NCBI GenBank assembly: GCA_028023455.1
Contig: JAQFVV010012442.1
Span: 2,394,903-2,458,902, forward strand
Length of the DNA: 64,000 bases
Reading direction: 5' to 3'
Source of the DNA: Epiperipatus broadwayi
Taxonomy: Eukaryota; Onychophora; Udeonychophora; Euonychophora; Peripatidae
Notes under the pieces: model-generated
Seen by the model: the letters and a program-made list of their open reading frames with translations, nothing else
What the model was told of the DNA's origin: nothing
Databases searched by the model: none
Part shown: piece by piece, positions 23,766 through 37,214 of the stretch
Layout: the number at the start of each line of letters is the position of its first letter
Position numbering within the stretch: the first letter of the stretch is position 1
Program-made: the position numbers and the translations under genes

Positions 23766-26700
23766 TAAACATTAAAACAAAAAGTTTGGCATCTATATTT
23801 TTTTCTTTAATTGAGTGAGAATGCTTTGATTGGTTTTAACTTGAGAGGATAAACAAAATAATTTTTAATTGAAAGCATTGTCAGGAAAGGTGTTTTAATC
23901 CTACAACATAAATCAAGGAATGACTGCATTTGCAAAGTTTGATTAATGTTATAGATTTAAGAATACTTTAATACTAAAATTAAAAATGCATTTTTTACAT
24001 CCTATGAAATTGATTATTTATAATTTCAAACACATAGTTCTCCATATCAAGTTGATTGTGAATCAGATAATTAATTTAGTAAAATCCAATTTTTTTTAAT
24101 TCCAAAAAATTCTCAGACAACAATCATGACATTCCTATTTTATAGAATTTAGATAAGATTATTTCAACATAAAATTATTTAATATGGAGATCCTGAAGAT
24201 TAAAATGTATTTGATCTAAATGACATCATTCTAAAACTCACTATAGTGCAAGATTCATGATGTCCAGAAATACAAAGCATCCCAAGATTTGTTTTTACAG
24301 TTCTCAGCTTAAATCAACTCTAATAGCAGGGTTGCCTATTTTTTTTTCAGTAAAAGTTACACAACCCAATGATTATATCCAATATCACTTGAACAAATGA
24401 TATCATTCTCTTTAAGAAATTTAATACCAATATTTAATTTACAATAAGTAATGAAATAGAGCCATGTCTATTATCTCATCTCCCATGTAGCAAATTTGAA
24501 AGAAAGGGAAGTTCAGGGACACATGTTGTCCTTCTGTTCCAAGACGTACATGAAACAATGTGAAATAAAAAAATCTTGTAGTAGTCTAATTAGATATGTC
24601 TGTGGCATTTGATATAGTAGGTATACATATATTTTTTATAAATATTAGCAGAGACAAAAACTCCAAAATCCATTTTCTAATTAGTTCAATTTTTCTTATG
24701 AGTTCAGAAATATAAATCCCACTCAATGACAAGACATTGACAACTTTCATTTTATATCAATCAATCCCACATGCGTCACCACTCATATAAATCATTCACT
24801 GTCAGTAATAAAAAGAGATATTCAAAGAATATTCTTATTGGCAATAAATAACAAAATATTCAATACTGCTTATATGTATGGCATCACAGTTTTCCTTTCA
24901 TCAAACAAAACAAATCCAACTTCTGTTAGACATACTAAAAATAAACACATGCTTCATTTCAATATGGAAAAATTTTGTGCACAGTCAATACAGACAAAGA
25001 ATTAACAGAATCATTTTTACCCAATGTAAACTCTCTGAATTCTTTAGATTTCCATTCTATGTGAGTTCTTCAGCAATGAAAAAAGCTTACAATAACAAGT
25101 AAAACACAAAGCAAACCAAGCGATTTCATGTTTGGAAAAAAATATCTGTCAATATACTGGAAAACATTATTTTCCAATGAATTAATCATCACCAGAATGA
25201 TATACTTCCAACCCAGTTTATATTCATTAAGCAGTTTATTTTCCATAATACACATACTTTTCAGAAAACTCTTGTCTTTAAGATAAGTGTAGTCATTTCA
25301 ACACAACAATTGCAGTTCTAATTGTATAAAATTGCCTGGATTTATACTTATTACTAGTATTCTATGTACAGAAAATCTTAAATCTACTAGTATATCTTCA
25401 GCTATAGATGCATAACTCCAAAACATATTAAAAGAAAACCTCAACTGGTACATTACCTTTAATATATGTGTAATATAATTTATTGTATTCATTCAAAGAC
25501 AGTAATAATATAAAATTATTTATACCACAATCAAAAATTAATTACTGGGAGACATATAGACTAATTAAGCCAAAATTTTTCTGCAACAATATTTTTTTGG
25601 TATAAATAATAAACAGCTGATCAAAAAAAAATCCAACACTCATCATTGAAATCAAAATTCTTTGCTCTCTTATTCAAACTCAATCATAATGCAGTACCCA
25701 CAGCTATTACTACCCCAAGTGACACCCACAAATCAGTAGTAAACAGTCTGGAAAACTATGAATCATAGATAAAAAGATCCTATCACCTGATTTTTTGCTG
25801 CCACTTGGGCACACTTGAAATCATGATCTAGCTGTACAATGTTACAATCAATCAATAATCCAATATATGGTTAGAAATATACTGATAAACAAGTGAATTT
25901 ATTTTTTTTAAATGTCTCTTTAAACAATGTATCCAGATAGAAGTAAGTATTGTATAATGCTGTTAAAAATTTTTCACAATATGAAGAGCCATACACTGTA
26001 ATCATCAGCATGTCAAACTTCTATCTTTTCTATTCTTTTTCACACCATCCTACACATGTGAAATATGAGAAATGTAATATAGACTTTGAATAAAGCCTTT
26101 GAAATTAAAATTATTTAATATTATATTATCATTTATTATAATTAATGTAGAAAGCAATACAACTTAGTTTTCAGTTTATAAGAGAAAAAAAAATACATTT
26201 TTTAACTAATCAAATTTTATACTTCAATTGATTTCTTAAAAAAAAAACATAAAGCATAGTGAAGAGGTGTTCTTTAGTGCATTTGTTGTTGTTTTTTAAA
26301 TGCTTTTAAATGTTTGCCCACCAGCAAATAACTTCTATTTTTTTAAAAAAATGTTATAAAGTAACAAATGATTGGATGTGGAAGGCATATTTTTATATCA
26401 GAGGGAACAATGAAGTCAACTATTTTTTTTAAAAAGAGAAGATCTTGATTAGTGGCCTTGGTTTGATTATCTCTTCTATAGATAAAAATAGAAAAGTATC
26501 TCCTGATCAAAAAGAGTGATAACAAAAGGGAGGTAAAATAGTTTTTAATTAAGTCCGCTTGTATATTTTTTTTAAAATAATTGTGGTATTTGTTTTTAAA
26601 TTTCCTCTTAACAGTAAACACTGTTCGGTAATGTAAAAATATAATTGTTACTTTATTAGTAAAATAATAGTAATTAAACTACTAAACATCACATGATATA

Positions 26701-27114
26701 GGTGTAGAACAGCAATTAAACCTAGTATGTTTGGTTTGATATCACTATATACATTAGAAATAATAAATTATTATTGAAACTTAATCATCACATTATCTGG
26801 CAATAGATAGGGATTTTATGCATAAACCTTCTTAAACATTCCTTGATTAATCTGATTTGCACAGGTGGCGCTATTTTATGGAGAGTTTACCCTCTGTGTA
26901 AAATAATAGTAAATGTCGTTTCAAATTAGGAGTATTCAAAGAAAATATATATTACTGTAGATTGTGATTTTAGCCTAATAACAACAGAAAAACAATTTGA
27001 AAAATTCTGCTTCTTTCAAAAAGCTATGGATCTTATGATATTAAATTAATCTGATTTGTTTACACAACAATGAAAAATATTTGAGGGATTCTTTTCACTG
27101 TTAGCAAGATCTCA
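23766..27114. other. A+T-rich intergenic sequence
   Basis: No gene, RNA or transposon recognised over 3.3 kb; the open frames present are short and unlike any family I know. Confidence 0.5.
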
Positions 27115-27240
27115 TAAACGTAAATGTCAGTGCTCGATTTATATTAAGATAACAAATCATCAAGCATTAATGGAAAGTAATGGAAAGGCTTCAATCTTCT
27201 CCACTCTCCAACTTTTGAACCGTCCATATCATTGAAAATG

Positions 27241-27285
27241 TGATGAAGACTGGTTCAGCATGAAATACATATATTGGAGATTATT
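27241..27285 (+). ncRNA. Hammerhead-like motif, family A copy 4 (core damaged)
   Basis: The core is reduced to GTGATGAAG, followed by CTGGTTCAGCAT, intact GAAA, a clean ATA/TAT stem III with loop CA, and TTGG. It is the best preserved cleavage-side half in the family. Confidence 0.45.
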
Positions 27286-27726
27286 TGTCTTTTTGACATG
27301 TATATGGTCATGCGTATCAGTTGTATAAGATGGAATAAATGACAAAAGCGAATTTGAAAGTCGGGTTTCAAATCCTCTTTAATTACATCGAGCTTAAAAG
27401 TATATACAATATACTTGCATTTAAATATTTCATATTTAGCCTGTATTCTTTCCATCCATCTTATGTGTATTTAAATAAGTTTAAGTTCCTTAATATGAGG
27501 CATCAAAATGAATTAGGATCAACATAGGTATAACAACAAACTTGGCAAACAATGCCTTTGAAGATGCCATCATCAGATTTTGAATGATATAAACGGTTCA
27601 AGAATTGCAGAGAGGAGAATAAAAAGACTGTCCATTAATGTTTGAAGATTTGCTATCTTAATATAAAGAGCACTGGTTATATATATATGGGTCACCTATA
27701 TATGTGTGTGTGAGAGATGATGATCT

Positions 27727-27772
27727 GGACCAAATGATGAGTACTGGTTCAGTACGTGTATTGGAGATCGTT
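27727..27772 (+). ncRNA. Hammerhead-like motif, family A copy 5
   Basis: GGACCAA, then ATGATGA (first core base lost), a perfect stem II GTACT/AGTAC with loop GGTTC, then GTGTATTGG with the GAAA deleted. Stem II differs from copy 1 (GTGCT/AGCAC) at a paired position on both sides, a compensatory change. Confidence 0.5.
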
Positions 27773-27860
27773 TATCTTTTTCGCATGTATGTGGTCATGT
27801 GTATCGATTGTATAAGATGAAGAAAATGACAAAAGGGAGTTTAATAGTCTGGGTTTAAAA

Positions 27861-29164
27861 TGTTTTTTTTTTTTTACTTTTTTCTGAGACAATTTTTTTT
27901 TTTTTTTAAATTGTACATAGAACTCAACAAATTAAAGACAATTATTTTCCGAATTATTTTATAAATAAAAATAAATAAGAGATCTCTATCTTCTTTTTAT
28001 TAATTAAACTAAGATATAAAGTGAAAAAAAAAACTAGGAGAAAAAGTGTGATTATTTTAAGCTTAACTAAAGATAATTGTGAGAAAATTGGAAAAAAAAT
28101 ATTGCTACAGTTAATCACGTCTTAAATGATAAAATATTTATTTTTATAGATATTAAAAAAAAACATTTAATAGTATACTGATCAAAAATTTGTCACTCAT
28201 TATATAGAATTCATAGCAAATTATTATATTTACTTAAAACATATTAAAGTATAGGTTTCATGTAGCAAATATTAATAAAATAGATTTGTTAATAATAAAT
28301 ATAAAAATACATATTCCGTATTTTAAAAATATTTATTGATTGTGAATACTGAATATTTATAACGCATGGTGTGAAAGGTAGTTTGTTTCCATCTAATTTA
28401 TATATATCTAAAAACTCTATTATTTAATATATATAATATAATGTTTTCCATTTTGTTAGGCCTCTACACGCTAATATAAACTGCGCGTGAGTTGATCAAG
28501 CTATGTCAAAAAATAAGAAAGTTTTATTTCTATTCTAAAAACATAGCTATATTTCCTGATCAACTCGGCCTATTAATAGTTGAGAATTATGCTATTGACG
28601 AAATCAGCTTTTAATTTATTCAATATGGGTGCTAGGTCCTTTTATTCTAAAAAGACCACTGAAATCTGTCGCCAGCACGTCTCGCAAATAAAAAAAAGAA
28701 AATACTTTTAAACTAATCGATATTACATCATACCGTAACGAGAATTATTTTTTTAAGATTATTATTCCTGGGCTTATTGAAACATATTGGCAAAGGTAAA
28801 TTACGTTTTAAATCTTATTAAACTAATAAAAAATTTAATAATAAAAATTAATAACTATTATAGAATAACGCACAAATGAAAATTGATATTAGAAATATTT
28901 TTTTTATTATAACAGATTAAAAATCTGTTTAAGTTAAAAATGAGAATTCCTAATCAAGCAAATTAGAGAGAACACACATTAATTCAGATGTGAAATATTA
29001 ATAAAATAAATAACAGTTAAACAATTAAAAAGTTCTTGGTTAAATAAGAGTCTCTTGATCAATTAAATTAAAGTCACTATCGGGATCCTTTTATACGTAT
29101 ATTTTTAAGAATTGTTTAAAACGTTTAATTTGGTCACAATCAGGAGTAATGAAGCATAACTTAC
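27861..29164. other. A+T-rich sequence, no recognised gene
   Basis: Includes poly-T/A tracts near 27860-27905. A less A+T-rich stretch at 28455-28690 could be downstream sequence of the minus-strand transcript proposed at 29165-29451, but no exon could be defined. Confidence 0.4.
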
Positions 29165-29415
29165 CGGTAAATTTTGTGAATTCACAAAGGTTGTAGATAA
29201 CTATGCATAGTTTTTCGGGGTTGAATTGAGCTCAGGCCTTTGATTATTAGTTGATCTTGGTGCTGGTTCCATAGGCTAGTCGCATAAGCTTCTCTGGTGT
29301 CCATCGGTAATGGTGTCAGCCAAAGCTCCGGTCTACTCTCGTATGAATAACTTTTTCATCGTAGAGTGGTCTGGATTCTTTAATCCAAAACCAACCAAAA
29401 GAATATCAGCTAAAC
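29165..29415 (-). other. Putative first exon, minus strand
   Basis: The block begins about 25 nt downstream of a TATA box on the minus strand and ends at a consensus donor GTAAGT starting at 29164. It is clearly richer in G+C than its surroundings. An ATG-initiated frame of about 40 codons begins MDTREAYATSLWNQ and stops just before the donor. It could be a host first exon or the leader of an LTR element; no LTR ends or target duplication were found. Confidence 0.3.
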
Positions 29416-29440
29416 CAACACGTTCCTCCAACCGAATCCC

Positions 29441-29451
29441 TCCTTTTTATA
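29441..29451 (-). promoter_or_regulatory. TATA box, minus strand
   Basis: TATAAAAAGGA on the minus strand, embedded in an unusually G+C-rich patch. Confidence 0.4.
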
Positions 29452-30297
29452 CTAGAGGTCCAGTTTTTAGACTCTGCACATATCTTTTGTTTGTCAAAAT
29501 ATCTGTTGATAATCTTATATATTCTTTATAAAATTTATGTAATAAAGTCTTTATTTTTTTCAGAATAATTCTGCCATCTTTAATTAGTTGAAGTATTTTT
29601 ACTTTCTCTTATCTAGATTGGTAATTTATGTCTTTTGTTCTCTCCAATTCTACTTTTATTTCTGATTACATTAAAAAAAAAATACGAAGAATAATTTAAC
29701 TTTCATTGTACGTTATTTTTTTTTTAAAAAAAAATTAGTTAAAAAAAAATCTAAATTTACTTTTATTTTTTAGCTTTTACCAAATGCCAATATACTTGCA
29801 ACCTATATAAATAAACGTTACAATAAATAAATAAATACTTTTCTACTATTATCAGTCCACTTCAGGCTATAGATACTTCTGACAAATATCCAGTTTCTCT
29901 AATTTATACCCTTTCTTTGCGATGTCACTTCAAAAAACTTAATAACAAACAAAACATTTTTCTATTTTAAAAATAGCCCATTAACCACAAGCATACTTCT
30001 TTATAAATCTTGATTTATTATATGAACTATTATAAAATATAAAAAGTACTCCAATGTTTGCTATATTTTTTATAGTCTTTATCAAGGAAGAACTAAAAAA
30101 TACATAAAGAGAAATAATAGATATAAATGCAAATATTCCACATAATCCAATACATATAACAAATACATATAACCCTTACTTTAAAACTATTCTCACAAAT
30201 AATCTTAAATTTTTCATTGCATTCGTTTCTTAAGTATATTCCTTAAAATAATCCCTCTATCATTCATTATTTAATTAAAACGCTCTATTATTTTCTT
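29452..30297. other. A+T-rich spacer
   Basis: No gene recognised. Confidence 0.5.
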
Positions 30298-30475
30298 TTT
30301 TCAATTGACAGCTTATTCATTACAGATTTCATTTCATTAAAATAAATCACTTCTATTATGAAATAATTATAAAAGAAGGAATTTATTTTAATAAAATGAA
30401 ATGTATAATAGAAGGAATTTTTATTAATGAAATGAAACCTGTAATGAATAGGTTGTTAGTTGGAAAAATAATAGG
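30298..30475. repeat. Imperfect fold-back
   Basis: CAATTGACAGCTTATTCATT and ATTTCATTTCATTAA at 30301-30340 recur as approximate reverse complements near 30418-30470, with a further copy of the ATTTCATT/AATGAAAT words in between. Confidence 0.6.
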
Positions 30476-30565
30476 TTGATTTATTTAAATGGATTATGTT
30501 TTGTACATGAGGGGTCAGATCAACCTTAGGTCAACATGGGTGTGACAAGAATCTCAGCCTCATAT
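30475..30565 (+). repeat. Family A remnant
   Basis: Contains ATTTAAATGGATTATG, ACATGAGGGGTCAGA and AGGTCAACATGGGTGTGACA, matching the end of the family A unit seen at 44560-44640. It lies immediately upstream of the PLE at 30585. Confidence 0.7.
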
Positions 30566-30584
30566 GTTATGTAGAGAAAAGGAG

Positions 30585-30751
30585 GAAGTTTTGAAGAAAG
30601 TTAAATATATAAATGAAAAATTAAAAACATTAATTAATTTAAAGAAAGAAAGTATTTTAAAATATATATTTTTATACAGAGAATGAGAATTTTTAAAGAT
30701 AATGTGAATTTGAGGTATAATAGGAAATTAGAAAACTTAATAAAAGATAGA

Positions 30752-30791
<40 letters not shown>

Positions 30792-33245
30792 TTTATATAT
30801 ATATATGAGAATAAGAGATAGAAATAATATATATATATATATGAGAATAAGAATGGAAGTAAAATGAAATTTAAAAATATGAATAAAAATATGATAATAA
30901 TAAAAATATAGAATTCATTTAACAGATGATGTTTTTAAAGGTAATGAAAATAAGATATTAGAGGATTTAAAATATATACCAAGTAAAAATATTAATGTTA
31001 AATAAGACATTTTCAAAATAGAAGCAAAATGTAAATTAGTAGTGGATAGATTATAATATACAAATAATATGAATAGTAATGATGAAATAAAGAATAATGA
31101 TTATGATATGATGGTGAAGAAATTTCAATATAGAATGGATAAATCAGAATATATGAAAAACAATGAGGGATATAAATATGTTAATAAAGATGAATGGAAA
31201 ATTATTAAGGTTATGAAGACTAAATATAAAAATGTGTTGTTTTTAAAAGGGGATGAAACATCTACTAACATGGTTGTAATGATGAAAAAAGAATATGAGG
31301 AAAGAATTGAAATATTATTAAAAGAGAATTGTTTTGAAAGGACAGAATAATGAGGGAATAGAGAAAAATAAAATAAGTAAAGAGAATTATAACAGAAAAA
31401 TGCATAAAAGGGAATATTGGTGAACAGGATTTAGTGAAATTGAAGTGGATGGATTTTAAAATCTGGTGACAAATAGAGTACCAAAAATGCATAAGATAGG
31501 TATACCATTAAGATCTATAATTAATAATGCAGCTACATATTATGGAAAGATATCAAAATGGTTATCTAATAAGATTTAAAAATAATAATGGGGAAAACAA
31601 AGAAAATAATATTAGTAATTCAAGTGAGTTTGTAAAAAGGTTAAAAATGATTTTGGAAGGAAATAATACTGTTAAAATAAGTATATTGTTAAATTGGATA
31701 TATGAAATATGTATACACATGTAGATACAAGTAGAACAGTTGAAATAGTTATGAAAATGTATGTTAAAGATGACAATAAAAGTATTAACGTAGAATGTAA
31801 TCTATTACATGACATTTTGAATATATGTTGTAAATATATTATATTTGTATACAATGAAAGATATTATAAGCAATGTAAATGTTTGAGTATGGGTAAGTGC
31901 TTAAGTCTGTTACTGGCATCATTATATATGATTTATTTTGAACAAAGTTTTTTTTTAGTGGAACAAAATACAAATCTATATTTCATGTGAGATATGTTGG
32001 TTATTTTTAGTGCTTAATAGTAATTTATAGTAAATCAGAATATTTTTTTAAATTACACTAATTTAAAAGAGATAAATAATTCAATTAATTATATAGATGT
32101 TAAAATGCAAAACATCATACAGAATTATAGTATAAATATTGAGACCAATTATATTTAGAAGGGATACTTTTTATGGATTTTAAGCAATTGGAAATCAGAT
32201 ATAGAATACATACATGAAATAAATATTGTTAATAATAGGATAATTAGTGGAATTATTTTTATGTTCAGAGGAAAGGTTATTTAAAGAAGAAATGGGTAAG
32301 ATAAGAAAAGAGGCAATGAAAATGATTATCCAATTAAAATTATTAATAAATTATGTGGAAAAATATTGAAAACATAAAAATAAAATTGGATAAAAAGAAA
32401 GACAAAAAAGGTATCAAAAATACTTTCTTTAAGATTAAATAGATTGTGAAGGATATAAATAGGTAATATGGAAAGGAATGTAATTTATTCTGGAAACCAG
32501 TATTTAAAAAGAAGTTTAATTTCGGTAATGTGATAAAAGAAATAAAAAATAGGAATCTTAAAAATATAAATGGTATTTATAGAATTGAGTGTTTAGATTG
32601 TAAAAAAAAAAAGATAATAGGAATGTGTCATATATAGATACAACAAAAAATAAATTAGAACAACATTGAAACAACATTTAATTAATAAAAATTCAAATGG
32701 TAATATACACAGTAAGGAATTTGGACATACATATTTTAAGATGTTGGAAAAAGTAACATTATATTAAGAGAGAATGGTAAAGGAGAGTTTATGTATAAAA
32801 ATAAATAACCCGTTTTGAATAGAATACATTATGTAAATGTATATAGAATACATTATGTAAATGATATATTTTAACTAAAAAAATAAATTTGAAGTTAAAG
32901 GTATTGTTTTAAAGTAATTATTTAGGAAGTATAAAAAGGAAAGGAAATAATGTTTATGTATTTTTTAAAAATATTTATTGGTAAAAAAAAGAAAAAAGTT
33001 TGGGTAGTAAAGAAGTAAGTGCAATGTATATATAATGTAGTACAGTATATGTAAAAAAATATATATATATATTGATAAATGAAAGGAAAATGTTATTGGT
33101 TTTTTATGAAAATGATAGATGCATTTTTATATATTTTATTTTATTTTTAATTGTATTGATATTTATAAAGATGTAAATATGTATTTAATAGATCCTTGAA
33201 AATTGCTATAAATAAAGTGCTGAAACATTCGATGTTTCCTCAAGT
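30585..33245 (+). pseudogene. Degenerate Penelope-like element (RT plus GIY-YIG)
   Basis: The plus-strand relic shows PLE landmarks in order. KKVKYINEKLK opens a charged N-terminus near 30590. 31069-31350 gives FLKGDETSTNMVVMMKKEYE, a decayed DKG box. Next, around 31475-31560, comes VPKMHKIGIPLRSIINNAAT with frameshifts, the PLE-specific PKxHK..PLR box. At 31709-31990, NMYTHVD is motif A and LSMGKCLSLLLASLYM is motif B. The YVDD box is lost. The endonuclease starts with NGIYRIECLDCKKKK near 32570 and continues as HSKEFGHTYF near 32710 and KESLCIKINN. The 3' end has AAGTGCTGAAACATTCGATG at 33216. At least ten stops or frameshifts show it is dead. Confidence 0.8.
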
Positions 33246-33365
33246 AAATATATATACATATATTGTAACGTGCTAAATTACACTAGCTTTTAATTAGTAT
33301 TTTATCAAAATTGAATTTTTCCAATTCTAATAATTATATTTAATAATTCAATTAATGCACTGGGC

Positions 33366-33803
33366 CAGGGATGCCCATCCCATAGCTCACGAGTCACATG
33401 TGGCTTGTGCAACCGTTTAATGTGTCTCACATTGCACTCTTCAAGAAAAATTGATAAAATATTTTATGTTCATTGACGCCACATGCACACCCTAAAAAAT
33501 AAACATTTTTACAATACAAACAATAATGTTATGCAGTGTCAAGTTTCACATTAAATAAAATAATTAAAATATACTTTTCCTGTAATTGTAATTTATATGT
33601 ATGTTGCCTAATTTTTAATAAATAAATATAAATAAAATGTATTTACATTTTTTTTTCTTTTTAACATATTACACCAGTTTTTTTTTTTAGTTTGTGAATT
33701 ATGTTTATAAATGTAATATGAAAAATGCAATATATAATTGTGGCTCCCCAATTTTTTTTAAATTCTCAACTGGCTCGCAGCAAGTTAAAGTTTGGTATCC
33801 CTG
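33366..33803. mobile_element. Non-autonomous hAT transposon, 438 bp
   Basis: The left end is CAGGGATGCCCA and the right end TTTGGTATCCCTG, inverted and hAT-like. Flanking 8-bp duplications are CACTGGGC (33358-33365) and CACTAGGC (33804-33811), one mismatch. The left subterminal part contains CACGAGTCACATGTGGCT and the right part TGGCTCGCAGC, common subterminal motifs of hAT elements. The interior is A+T-rich and non-coding. Confidence 0.88.
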
Positions 33804-33811
33804 CACTAGGC

Positions 33812-36800
33812 ATTTTCCTATGGAAATCAATCATGATCATCAATGATTAGTTGACTAATCCAACCACATGTATGGGCAACATTTTTGTAACCTGCTAAAC
33901 CTGCCAATACTGGGGCAATGGTCAATATAAATTTGAATAAAATCTAACTCAATTGGGGTCATCATTTTGTAATGAACTATAGACAATAATATGGAATAAT
34001 AATATAAAAATAAATTTTACTATGCCTAAGAATTGAAACGTCAGCCATAGCAATCTAGATTCGGCACAAATATGGAATGTCAATTTATAAAAGCCCTAAA
34101 GTTGATTTGGCATTTTGTAGTAATTACCACTTGTGCACAATCATCATAAGCTAGCATGGGGCAGCTACTTTGTCACAATAATAATGGATTTTGATTTTAC
34201 TACCTCTCTACACTTGCTTAATCAACATTTGTCACGAAAAATGCCCCCAAGGCTGATATTTTTTACCCCTAAGCAAAATATACATTAATAAATAGTCACT
34301 CTCTAATAATCTGTGTAGAATTATCTAACTCAGGCATTGGTCATATTAGGCCATAACAATATTTCCCACATATGATTATTTAAATTGTCCATTACATTAC
34401 ACTATAATACTATTAACAATCTATATTAAAATATAACTTATCCAGATAATGTTTAACACGAAATAAAGCCAACTAGATCACCACTCCATACATCAACAAA
34501 TCTATCACATATACAAAGTAAACTGTAGCAAGAAGTAAAATCATATTATAATGATTGACACAACTGCCCTAACCTAATCTACCATACCAGAGCACCACTA
34601 GGCTATTCAAACCTAGATAATTTATAAAGGTGGCAGATACACATAGGAGAGGTTACTCTTTTATCGAACCAAAAACCCCAGTCACTAGGTCATGAAGAAG
34701 CTGAACTTAAAATATCACACTGTATATTCAAATTAATTCTTAATTTTAAATATTAATAAAATATATAAAATAAATTACTGCCAAAATTTAATTAAACAAA
34801 ATGTTTTATTATTATGCACACACACATTATAAGGAAAATTCTGAAAATTTAATTAATTAGTGAATATGTTTCATTTGAATTATATACACAGATGGAAGCA
34901 TTTAATACATTTTACAATTTCAATATTTTACTAAGCATAAATATGCTACATAGATTATGCATATAACCAACCCAATCCCTTTTAACCCTAGGCTAAAATC
35001 TTATATTTAAACCAATGCTAGCATATTGATATATCGATGTGACCAAAGCAAAATGAGATTATTAGCATAACACAATCATGCTGATAGGAATTTACATCTG
35101 TAGCATGATATCCTTAGAGAAATAATGAATCATTAATAAACTTCACCAACAGACAGGAACAATCCACTCTCCAATTGGTGACACAAAAAGAAATTCTTGA
35201 AAGATATTTATGAGATGCTCTGTAAAAAAAGATAGTGGTCTTTGCTGGCTCACTGTCCCAACTGGAGAATAAGAAAATCAATGGCACAGAAAATACATCT
35301 ACGACAATTGTCAACATAATGGGTACATTTTGGGCCATACATTCAGGTGGGTATATTGCTCTGTATGCTAATATGATATAAAAGAATGAGTATTTAATGC
35401 AACTACTTAGATTACATTGACATAAAACATCCATACATATATCCACCGACATTGATTTAACTACAAAATAATTAGCCCAAAATTAATGCACCGTAAACTA
35501 ACATATTATGAATCTATGCAGCCATTTACACTTATTTTAAATTATTAATTTAAAAAAATATTTATGAGAATGGAAATTATATTAAACACATATATAAAAA
35601 ATATAAATAGTTTAAAATTTTAGTAAGGTAAGAGAGAGATTTCTTTTAAAAGTTATATTTGCAAATTTTGTAGTGTATAATTAATGTTCATATTTCATTT
35701 AAAACAAAAGTTTATACTTTCCAATATTGTAGGTAAAGTCTGTCTTTGCAGTTCTTGATGCATCACACAATTCAATGTTTTTTCCATTTCATATTATTCT
35801 AGGGGAGACAATTCTGTTGCTGGCCAGTTTCCAGGAACCATCATACTCTGGAAGCCACCTTGGCCAGTGCAAATGCAGGAAACATAATTTATTGTGTGAC
35901 ATCTACATTTTGGAGATCCACAATACACATAAATATATTTAAATAAAACACAATTAGCATGAGTAATCCCGATCTTTTTTTCAACTTCAAAATTTTCTTT
36001 TATATATTTTTTTGAATTCTTGTCATCAAATTTCAGGACTGATCATGCTTGGCTCGGCACTGTTTTTATTGATGATGATGACTTTTCTCTGTGGACTTTG
36101 TGTTTATTTCCATTGTCACTGACCAGCTTGCTTTAAAATGGGAACTCAAATTTTTTTCACTAGTATTTTTTTTAATTTATCTCTTATCTGACTTTATGCC
36201 TAAGGGCCTGTTTGCTATTATATCAATATAGAAAATCATTTTCATTCTAAGATTAGAAATAACTAATTAACAACTTTTTTTTATTCTTTTATATTAAAAC
36301 AATCTTGTTTTTAGATTTTAAACTTTAAATAATTAGTTTGCCATCTGTGCATTATATATATATTAATTTAAATAAAATTATTAAATTGTATTTTATATAT
36401 ATATGTCTACTTTATATATATATATATTTCTACTTAAGAGTGATTTTATATTTTTTCCACTTTTATATGAAAAGTGATGTAATGGCATATATTTATATCT
36501 TTACAGTATATCATTACCCTAAACAATAATTTGGTGCTTGAGATATTTACTCAATTGACAATTGAATAAAACTAAATTCGACCTACTTATTTAATATTAT
36601 TTTTAGTAATTCAAATTTATCTTAATATTTAATGATATTTTATTTAGATCACCTAGTCTCTAAAATAATTATATTTTTTGAAATGTTTTATAAACCTATA
36701 CACTATTTTAAATGTTTAAACAAAAATAAACCTTTACTGAATTTTATATATTTATTTCAATAAAACATTAAATCTAATATAAACATTTTATTCTGTCCTA

Positions 36801-37210
36801 CAATAGAGAGTTAAGCAATTATTGCTATATTTATATTCTAAAATGAAAATACTTCATGAGAAGTTATTATCAATAAATCTATTAGGTAATGTCTCATTTT
36901 ATACTACCAAAATCACATTATATAAAAAAATACCCTAAATTTCCATTAAATATTTACTGAATTACCATCACTTATATTATCCATTTAAATCTCTATTCAA
37001 TCAAACATAAGATGCACTCTGTAACAATTAAGCTATATATGACAATAATTGACAGTTATCCAATCCAAAAATAATATTCAGTTAAGTTAGTTAATGAAAT
37101 TTATGATCTCAACTTCAAAGTAATCTAAAAACTAATTAAGTCACTCTGACTAATGACAGAACACAATCAATTAAGATTTCATAACCAGACAAAATAAGCA
37201 AATCATTGGA
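33812..37210. other. A+T-rich intergenic sequence
   Basis: An open frame of 112 codons on the minus strand (35114-35452) is the longest, with hydrophobic stretches but no recognised family, and no flanking support. A less A+T-rich patch lies at 35800-35880. TA runs near 36350-36430. Confidence 0.5.
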
Positions 37211-37214
37211 AAGT

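Larger units (their letters stand above)
27115..27860. repeat. Family A copies, folded back then tandem
   Basis: 27115-27240 is in minus orientation; at about 27245 the orientation flips and a plus-orientation unit runs through a second unit to about 27860. The word CTGGTTCAG (with variants) recurs at 27250 and 27744, 494 nt apart. The 27565-27700 part is the inverted counterpart of 27125-27240. Confidence 0.75.

Noticed and set aside
28450-29700. Solo LTR around the minus-strand TATA box
   Set aside because: No TG...CA ends with a matching target duplication were found.
35114-35452. 112-codon minus-strand open frame with hydrophobic stretches
   Set aside because: No family, promoter, splice support or repeat match; length is possible by chance in a 64 kb window.
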